Below are positions 58,517 to 64,000 of a DNA stretch of 64,000 bases, one piece after another. Position numbers and translations under genes: made by a program. Position 1 is the first letter of the stretch, and each line of letters begins with the position of its first letter. Origin of the DNA: Desulfovibrio fairfieldensis (lineage in GTDB: Bacteria > Desulfobacterota > Desulfovibrionia > Desulfovibrionales > Desulfovibrionaceae); contig NZ_CP014229.1 of NCBI RefSeq assembly GCF_001553605.1, forward strand, positions 413,001 to 477,000, read 5' to 3'. Below the pieces are notes generated by a model. The model saw nothing but the letters and a program-made list of their open reading frames with translations, was not told where the DNA came from and did not search any database.

Positions 58517-61500
58517 ATGCTGTCGCCCGGCCAAGCGGCCCATGTTCTGGCCCTATATCTTGCCCCCCGTCCCCTGAACGCCGATGAGCTCCGCTGGCTT
58601 ACGGGCGAGGCAGCGCGGCCCGGCGATGCGGCCCGAAAACAGGACCTGGACGCACTGGAGCGCCTGCGCATGGCGGAGCGCGTGCCCGGCGGCACGCCAT
58701 GCTGGCGGGCGGGCCCCGCGGCCGGGGCTTTTGTCCGGGCGCGGCTCTTCGCGGGCCTCTGGCCGCCGGAACATCGGGCCGGAGCCCTTCTGAGCCTGCT
58801 TGACGAGGGGGCCGGACCGCGCCGGTGCGCGGACATCCTGCGCGGCGGCTGGACAGGCGGCCACGCGGACGTGGAGCTGGTGCCCCTGCTGGAAGTGCTG
58901 GTGGCTTTTCTGATGCGCTGGTGCGCGCGCCGCGCCGCCGACCCGGCGGCTCTGGACGGCGACTTTCTGAACCTGCTCTTCGCGCTGCAGGGCTTCCCGC
59001 TGAGTTCTCTCTCCCTGCTGCGCAAAATTCTGCGCCTGACGGCGCGCGCCTATCACATGGCCCGCAACAGCGGCAATGAGCGCTTCATGGCCATGCTGCT
59101 GCTTTCCCGCCTTTATCTGCACGTTTTTGTGGGCAATAACTCCAGCCGTCTGGCCGACAGGCTGGAAGCGGCCCTGAATACGGTCAAGGCTTTCCTGGGG
59201 CCGGAAGAGGACAGCCTTCTGCCCCTGTTCGAGGGGCAACTGGCCTATATGCGCGGGGATCTCAAAGAAATCATCGCCTGTTTCAACCGCTGTCCCGAAG
59301 ACATGGCCTGGTGCCACCGCCGTTTTTACGACACCTTGGGGGTCTGCGCCCTGTTCAGCGCGGGCTACCTGCATCAGTTCCATTTCGCGCTCGGCAGCGT
59401 GGAGCACTTTCAGCGCAAGGCCGTGCTGGCCGGGGACGAGCTTACGGCGGCCATGTTCCGGAGCAATTCCTGCTTTCTGCTCCTGCGCAAGGGCGACAGG
59501 CAGCGCATGCGCGCCGTGCTGCGCGGTCTGGAGGCCTCGCCGCTCTATGCGGAACACGCCATCGTGCATTCCCACGTCACCAGGGCGCATGCCCTGCTGC
59601 TTTTCATGGAGGGGGACGCGCGCGGTGCGCACACCCTGCTGGATGTCCGGACCCGGCATCTGCTGGCGCGGGGCGACAAGCCCGTGACGTTCAAGGACCC
59701 CCTGGTGCTGGACATGCTGTACGTCTTTTCGCGCAACGGCTGGCCGGCCATTCCCGGCTATGAAGCCGACCCCCTGCTGCGGAGCTTTCTGCAGGGGGCC
59801 AACCGGCATCTGAAAGGCACGGCCATGCGCATCCGGGCCCTGCAACTGCTGGATGCGGCAGGGTTGCCGCGCGACGCTGTGGCCCTGCTGCGGCAAAGCC
59901 TGGATATTTTCCGCGTTCTGGGCGATCCGCACGCCCTGACCCTTACGGTCCACGCTCTGGCCCGGGCCCGGGAACGCGACGGCGACGCCGGGGAGGCCAG
60001 GCTGCTGCATGATATGGTGCGCGAGGCCACGGGACGGGACCTGCGCGGCGTGGAGTACCACGAGGCCTGCCGGGCCTGCATGGAGGTGCGCCCGGCGGCT
60101 TTCGAGCTTTTCGGGGCGGCCTTCTCCGAAGCGGGAATGGCGGGCAAGAGCGTGTCCGGGCGCTGTCACGCCATTTTCAGCGCGCTCGACATGCCCGATA
60201 CCCGCGAGGAGGCCCTGCAGCATTTCGTGCGGGCGGCCATGGACGCCTTCCGCCAGGAGCGCGGCGGGCTTTTCCGGCCCGGCGAGGGAGGGGAGCCGCG
60301 CTTTGCGCATATCGCCAACGTGTCCGCCCTGGAACTGCGCTCCCCGGCCATGCGCCCCTGCCTGGACTGGCTGGCCGAGGCCGCGCGGCGGAGCCGCCGC
60401 CCGCTGCTGCGGCACGAGCGCCACGGCCTGGTGCTGCGCCTGGCCGAGAGCGACGGCCGTCCCTGGCTGTTGTGGATGAGCAGCCTGTACGCGGCGGGCC
60501 CGCCTTCGGAGACTGTCCCGGCGGAAGAGCTCTTGCGGGGAGGCCGCCTGCTGGCTGCGGAACTGCGCGCGATCCTGCGCCTGGAAGCCTTCAGGGAGCG
60601 GGAAATAGCCCAGCAGCATGACAAATTGCGCACGATTTTTCTGCGGGAAGACCGCGACGACTGCCTGGTGCTGCGCGAAGGCCTGCATGACCTTCTGCTT
60701 CAGGCCGCCAGCGGGGCCGTCACGGACGTGCCCATCCTGATCTGCGGCGAGACGGGCACGGGCAAGGAGCTCATGGCCCGGCACATCCACACGGCCAGCG
60801 GGCGGCCGGGGCCGTTCATCCCCGTGCACCCGGCGGGCATGGTCGAGAGTCTTTTTGAGAGCGAATTTTTCGGGCATGAGCGGGGCGCGTTCACCGGCGC
60901 GCTCAAACAGAAGATCGGCCTGTTTGAAATGGCCGATCAGGGCACGCTGTTCATTGACGAGATCGGCGAAATGTCGCCCCTGGTGCAGACCAAACTGTTG
61001 CGCGTTCTGCAGGAGCGGCGCTTCATGCGCGTGGGTGGCACCAGGGAGCTGCATTCGCGCTTCCGGCTCATCGCGGCCACCAACCGCGATCTCTGGCAGG
61101 AGGTGCGCGAGCGGCGTTTCCGGCAGGACCTCCTCTACCGCATTGCCGTGTTCCCGCTGACCCTGCCGCCCCTGCGCAGGCGCAGGCAGGACATCCTGCC
61201 GCTGACCAACGCCTTCATCCGCCACTTCGCCCGCCGCTACGGCAAAACCGTTCCCCCGCTCAGCGAGACGCAGGCCGGGGAACTGCTGGCGTATGCCTGG
61301 CCCGGCAACATCCGGGAACTGCGCAGTCTTGTGGAAAGGGCCGTGATCCTGCACCGGGGCGGCGGATTGCCCTTGCTGTTCGGTCTGCACGGCGGCCCGG
61401 CGACAGCCGCCGGGGGCAAGGAAGGCGGACAGGCGGAGCCGCCTCTCCCGGAAGGCCCGGTTGCGCCGGAAAACCTGCCGACCTTGGAGGAGGCCGAGGC

Positions 61501-61639
61501 GCTCTACCTGCGCCGGGTCATGCGGCTGGCCAAAGGCAGGGTGCGGGGCGAAGGCGGGGCGGCGGCGCTGCTGCGCATGAAGATTCCCACCCTTTACGCC
61601 AAACTGCGCAGGCACGGCATAGCCTGCGGGCGGGGATAG
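58517..61639 (+). CDS. Sigma-54-dependent activator with large TPR/GAF-like sensor part
   Basis: A 1040-residue enhancer-binding protein. The AAA+ domain (about 720-945) has Walker A GETGTGKE (near 743), the sigma-54 contact motif GAFTGA (near 789), Walker B GTLFIDEIGE (near 811) and an arginine finger region FRQDLLYRIAVFPLTLPPLR. A Fis-type helix-turn-helix ends the protein (about 990-1038, GGAAALLRMKIPTLYAKLRRHGI). The first 700 residues are unusual: a winged-helix-like start (1-60), an alpha-solenoid resembling TPR repeats (about 150-530) and a GAF-like domain (about 560-670). AAGGAG precedes the ATG. It is divergent from the operon it likely controls. Confidence 0.9.
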   Translation: MLSPGQAAHVLALYLAPRPLNADELRWLTGEAARPGDAARKQDLDALERLRMAERVPGGTPCWRAGPAAGAFVRARLFAGLWPPEHRAGALLSLLDEGAGPRRCADILRGGWTGGHADVELVPLLEVLVAFLMRWCARRAADPAALDGDFLNLLFALQGFPLSSLSLLRKILRLTARAYHMARNSGNERFMAMLLLSRLYLHVFVGNNSSRLADRLEAALNTVKAFLGPEEDSLLPLFEGQLAYMRGDLKEIIACFNRCPEDMAWCHRRFYDTLGVCALFSAGYLHQFHFALGSVEHFQRKAVLAGDELTAAMFRSNSCFLLLRKGDRQRMRAVLRGLEASPLYAEHAIVHSHVTRAHALLLFMEGDARGAHTLLDVRTRHLLARGDKPVTFKDPLVLDMLYVFSRNGWPAIPGYEADPLLRSFLQGANRHLKGTAMRIRALQLLDAAGLPRDAVALLRQSLDIFRVLGDPHALTLTVHALARARERDGDAGEARLLHDMVREATGRDLRGVEYHEACRACMEVRPAAFELFGAAFSEAGMAGKSVSGRCHAIFSALDMPDTREEALQHFVRAAMDAFRQERGGLFRPGEGGEPRFAHIANVSALELRSPAMRPCLDWLAEAARRSRRPLLRHERHGLVLRLAESDGRPWLLWMSSLYAAGPPSETVPAEELLRGGRLLAAELRAILRLEAFREREIAQQHDKLRTIFLREDRDDCLVLREGLHDLLLQAASGAVTDVPILICGETGTGKELMARHIHTASGRPGPFIPVHPAGMVESLFESEFFGHERGAFTGALKQKIGLFEMADQGTLFIDEIGEMSPLVQTKLLRVLQERRFMRVGGTRELHSRFRLIAATNRDLWQEVRERRFRQDLLYRIAVFPLTLPPLRRRRQDILPLTNAFIRHFARRYGKTVPPLSETQAGELLAYAWPGNIRELRSLVERAVILHRGGGLPLLFGLHGGPATAAGGKEGGQAEPPLPEGPVAPENLPTLEEAEALYLRRVMRLAKGRVRGEGGAAALLRMKIPTLYAKLRRHGIACGRG

Positions 61640-61664
61640 AATGGGTGCCGGTTACCGGTAGTCT

Positions 61665-62630
61665 TCAGCGGTTCCGCGCGTCCGGGACGGTTCCGGGCAG
61701 GGCCCACCAGGGCAGGTCGCGCCAGGCGCGGTTGAGCTCTTTTTCCATGTCCGGCCAGTGCGGTGAAAAGCGCGCCAGTTCGGCCCTGTAGGCCGGGGAG
61801 TGATTCATCTGGCGCAGATGGCAGAGCTCGTGCCAGCAAAGGTGCTCCAGCAGGGGCACGGGCAGGAGCAGAGCCCGCCAGTTCAGGTTGATGTGCCCCG
61901 CCGCGTTCTGTACGGCAGCGCCGCCGTCCGGCTCATTTTCACTCTTCCCGCCCAGCAGCCTGCCCAGAAAATCCTTGAAGCTGACGCTGCGGCGCGGACG
62001 GGCCGCGCGTTGTTCCCGCGCGTCCGGCCGGGTCCGCGAACAACTGCCCCAGCGGCTCCGCTGGTCCCGCACGCTCACGCCGGACACGGCAAAACCTTCC
62101 CTGGCGGCCAGGCGCAGCAGATAGGGCGGCAGCAGACGGGCGGCCTGCTCCCGGCACCAGCGGCGCAGGGCCAGAGCGCCAAGGGCCGCGTCCTCCGGCG
62201 GGCCGAACAGACGTAGCAGGCCCGGCGTTTCCAGCAGCAGAAGGCGGCGCGCCCCTTGGCTGACCAACATGGAATGCGCGGCCTGGCTGTGCCGCCGCCC
62301 CTCGGCCAGATCTCCGGCCGTTTCCACCCGGAACTCCAGGCCCGGCAGGGGCAGGACCACGGCGTTCGGCAGGCCTTTTTCCGGCGCGCGGCGCTGATAT
62401 CGCTGCCATGCCCGTTCCAGCCAGGGCAGAAAGCGGGGCAGGGTCTGGTCCACGGCGGAGGGGGACCAGTGGCCGGGCACCGTCAGTAACAAGCCGCCGT
62501 CCGGGGCCAGGCTCAGGCGCGCCCGCCGGGCGCGGGCCGAACGGCGCACGCGGGCCGTGAGCCGCGTGCCGTCGGCAAGCGTGAAGTCCGCCGTGGCGTC
62601 CGGCGAGGGGGCGGCAATTTTTGCAGGCAT
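61665..62630 (-). CDS. YgjP-like metallopeptidase domain protein
   Basis: A 321-residue protein of the YgjP/DUF45 (WLM) class. The zinc motif is HELCHLRQMNHSPAY, with LNWRALLLPVPLLEHLCW before it and RWGSCS upstream, the standard order. The ATG at 62630 lacks a good ribosome site, and a GTG upstream is possible; a much longer extension to 62921 covers a repeat and is rejected. An insert rich in Arg and Pro (about 205-245) interrupts the domain. The biological role of the family is unclear. It is convergent with the sigma-54 activator gene. Confidence 0.8.
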   Translation of the reverse strand: MPAKIAAPSPDATADFTLADGTRLTARVRRSARARRARLSLAPDGGLLLTVPGHWSPSAVDQTLPRFLPWLERAWQRYQRRAPEKGLPNAVVLPLPGLEFRVETAGDLAEGRRHSQAAHSMLVSQGARRLLLLETPGLLRLFGPPEDAALGALALRRWCREQAARLLPPYLLRLAAREGFAVSGVSVRDQRSRWGSCSRTRPDAREQRAARPRRSVSFKDFLGRLLGGKSENEPDGGAAVQNAAGHINLNWRALLLPVPLLEHLCWHELCHLRQMNHSPAYRAELARFSPHWPDMEKELNRAWRDLPWWALPGTVPDARNR

Positions 62631-62751
62631 GGGGGCAGGCTGCCACAGGCCGGGGAGGCTGTAAAGCGGTGTGCCGACAGCCCGGACGTTCTTGGCGCGA
62701 AACTTGCTTTGTAGAGGCCGGGGACAACCAGTGGGAGCAATATTTTCCCAG

Positions 62752-62894
62752 AGGCTGTCGCCATGAGTGTCTTTTCGGTTATCTCCGCGTCGAACATCGC
62801 CTTTTATTTCGGTCGAGTACCAGAAGAGTACACTCCCTGCATAACAGGCTCGTTCTCCTTGACATAACACGAAAATCCATCTCATGACGGCACC
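62752..62894. repeat. Long-hairpin element, family A, copy near 62.8 kb
   Basis: Left end GGCTGTCGCCATGAGTGTC and right end ATCTCATGACGGCACC are imperfect inverted repeats. The core GTACCAGAAGAGTACACTCC is identical to copies at 12344 (inverted) and 46732. It lies between the YgjP gene and a low-complexity protein gene and may hold the promoter or leader of the latter. Confidence 0.7.
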
Positions 62895-62919
62895 CTCCAG
62901 CCAGCACAGGAGCGTAACC

Positions 62920-63396
62920 ATGGAAATCGGATCCGCCTACAGCGCAAGCGGCCTTTGGGATCTCAACGCCCTCAACGGCGTGGATTCCTCTTCGCAAAAA
63001 TCCTCGTCCACGGGGCAAAGCGGTTCTTCCGGCGATACTGTGGACATTTCCGATGAGGCCCGGAAGCTCTTTTCGGAAAAAATTCATCAGTATGACAAGG
63101 GCAGCTCCACAACGACAACCGCGGACGCGAACCAGAACAGCGGCGGAGAAGAAACCGAGGCGTCCGAAGCCCAGGGCGGCGGGGCCAGCGGCGGATCGGG
63201 CGGCGCGTCCGCTTCGGGCAGCGACAGCACGGAAGCCATCAAGAAGCAGATTGAGTCGCTCAAGAGCCAGCTTATGAGCATGGCTTCCCAGTTGAGCGGC
63301 GGCGGGGCGGATGCGGGCGTCACCAGCAAGATGAACGCCCTGCAATCCCAGATCGCGGCCCTGGAGGCCCAGCTCAACGCCGCCGAGCAGGCCTGA
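62920..63396 (+). CDS. Low-complexity protein with coiled-coil C-terminus
   Basis: A 158-residue protein from the ATG at 62920 (AGGAG seven bases upstream). It has a short N-terminal segment (MEIGSAYSASGLWDLNALNG), a Ser/Gly-rich linker, a GDTVDISDEARKLFSEK motif that recalls the D-x-v-x-iS-x-eA pattern found in flagellar and FlgM-like proteins, a second Gly/Ser/Thr-rich run, and a coiled coil at about 105-156 (KKQIESLKSQLMSMASQL; MNALQSQIAALEAQLNAAE). No signal peptide. Function unknown; a surface or flagellum-related role is a guess. Confidence 0.75.
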   Translation: MEIGSAYSASGLWDLNALNGVDSSSQKSSSTGQSGSSGDTVDISDEARKLFSEKIHQYDKGSSTTTTADANQNSGGEETEASEAQGGGASGGSGGASASGSDSTEAIKKQIESLKSQLMSMASQLSGGGADAGVTSKMNALQSQIAALEAQLNAAEQA

Positions 63397-63486
63397 GGCC
63401 ATAAAGCGGGCGCGGGCATGCCTTGACAGGCAAATTGATAAAGGTTACGAAAAAGAAACAGGGGATAGCGGGTCTAGTGAGATGTA

Positions 63487-63567
63487 CGCTTGAAATGCTC
63501 GTTTGCGGCGAGCAAAGCCCGCCTACTCGCATTTCGTGGCAAGGATTTGCAGGCAAAGCCTTGTAGA
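63487..63567. repeat. Dispersed repeat, family C, copy 3
   Basis: GCTTGAAATGCTCGTTTGCGGCGAGCAAAGCCCGCCT is followed by GGCAAGGATTTGCAGGCAAAGCCTTGTA. The block order matches 93-170. It leads straight into the GAGC hairpin at 63564. Confidence 0.45.
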
Positions 63568-63600
63568 GCGGTTGACGCATTTCATGCGTGAACCGCTCTA
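63564..63600. repeat. GAGC hairpin before rubrerythrin
   Basis: TAGAGCGGTT-G-ACGCAT (63564-63580) and ATGCGT-G-AACCGCTCTA (63584-63600) form a 17-bp stem with one mismatch and a 3-base loop. It is the strongest of the GAGC hairpins. Confidence 0.75.
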
Positions 63601-63657
63601 TCCCCTTGTCTTTTCAACTGTTCAACCATGCCAGGCATGTTCAGAGTTGAGGTGGTT

Positions 63658-64000
63658 ATGAAATCGCTGAAAGGCACCCAGACCGAAAAAAATATTCTGA
63701 CCGCGTTCGCCGGTGAGTCCCAGGCCCGTAACCGTTATGATTACTTCGCCTCCAAGGCCAAGAAAGACGGTTACGTGTTCGTGAGCGACATCTTTACGGA
63801 AACGGCCCTGCAGGAAAAAGAACACGCCAAGCGCCTGTTCAAGTTCCTGGAAGGCGGCGAAGTGGAAATTCAGGCCGCCTATCCCGCCGGCGTCATCGCG
63901 GGCAGCGAGGCCAACCTGATCGAGGCCGCCAGCGGTGAGAACTACGAACACACCCAGATGTACCCTTCTTTCGCTGATGTGGCCGCCAAGGAAGGCTTTT
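63658..64000 (+). CDS. Rubrerythrin, N-terminal part
   Basis: The first 114 codons of a rubrerythrin, cut by the right edge. MKSLKGTQTEKNILTAFAGESQARNRYDYF is the typical opening with the first di-iron glutamate (in GESQARNRY), and ETALQEKEHAKRLFKFLEGGEVE supplies the next ExxH ligands; EAASGENYEHTQMYP carries further ligands. It protects anaerobes by reducing hydrogen peroxide. The C-terminal rubredoxin-like domain would lie outside the window. GAGGTG precedes the ATG. Confidence 0.95.
   Translation, partial: MKSLKGTQTEKNILTAFAGESQARNRYDYFASKAKKDGYVFVSDIFTETALQEKEHAKRLFKFLEGGEVEIQAAYPAGVIAGSEANLIEAASGENYEHTQMYPSFADVAAKEGF

Noticed and set aside
58553..61615. A 1020-codon minus-strand frame opposite the sigma-54 activator
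   Set aside because: The plus-strand protein has complete AAA+, GAFTGA and Fis motifs; the opposite frame is Gln/Gly/Arg-rich shadow.
63534..63548. TGGCAAGGATTTGC as a sigma-54 promoter for rubrerythrin
   Set aside because: The spacing between GG and GC is one base short, and the sequence is part of repeat family C, also found in a non-promoter position at 93-170.

Overview
The window is GC-rich, gene-dense bacterial chromosome that looks like Desulfovibrio or a close relative in the Desulfovibrionaceae. The pointers are rubrerythrin, a DcrA-like chemoreceptor with a periplasmic c-type haem site, a small multihaem cytochrome, FolE2, NikR, a FeoB-associated Cys-rich peptide and Fur sites of the Desulfovibrio type. 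This assignment is inference from gene content. About 55 protein genes are called, plus one tRNA-Thr, one TPP riboswitch, several terminators and promoters, and many intergenic repeats. I see no CRISPR array, rRNA, prophage or intact insertion sequence.

Layout. 1-4800 (minus): a metal or metallophore uptake operon made of a TonB-dependent receptor, a SAM methyltransferase, a ZnuA-like binding protein, an ATPase and a permease cut by the window edge. 4969-12138: housekeeping and metabolism (rlmH, tsaC, NUDIX, UbiD-like, nadE, glpX, a secreted protein). 12608-18303 (minus): cvpA, mazG, a GH13-like lipoprotein and a GT-C-like membrane protein. 18406-24226: methyltransferase, nikR-folE2, a FlgC-like protein, an NlpC/P60 lipoprotein, rhodanese, gluQ, a hypothetical gene and tRNA-Thr. 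24256-27692 (minus): pstSCAB. 28075-31866: acetyltransferase, NhaD-type antiporter, TrmH and a secreted protein. 32340-40249: two chemoreceptors, a tetrahaem cytochrome and uvrA. 40250-42860: a poorly conserved, partly AT-rich islet. 42893-48729: Dabb protein, FeoB-associated protein, fur, EamA exporter, ahpC, and thiC with its TPP riboswitch. 48868-54900: haem-c hybrid kinase and ktrBA potassium uptake. 55163-61639: an SSS transporter and amidohydrolase with a near-perfect sigma-54 promoter, divergent from a large sigma-54 activator. 61665-64000: YgjP-like peptidase, a low-complexity protein and the start of rubrerythrin.

How the parts work together. Three themes recur. First, metal homeostasis: the TonB/ABC operon, NikR next to metal-dependent FolE2, Fur, and two Fur-box promoters (ahpC and the FeoB-associated gene). 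Second, redox sensing at the cell surface: the DcrA-like receptor, a tetrahaem cytochrome ten bases upstream of it, and a hybrid kinase with its own CxxCH. Third, a self-contained sigma-54 catabolic module with transporter, hydrolase, activator, promoter and palindromic upstream sites in one 6.5 kb block.

The intergenic spaces carry several families of palindromic repeats, including a hairpin element of about 145 bp whose stem ends differ between copies but stay self-complementary within each copy.
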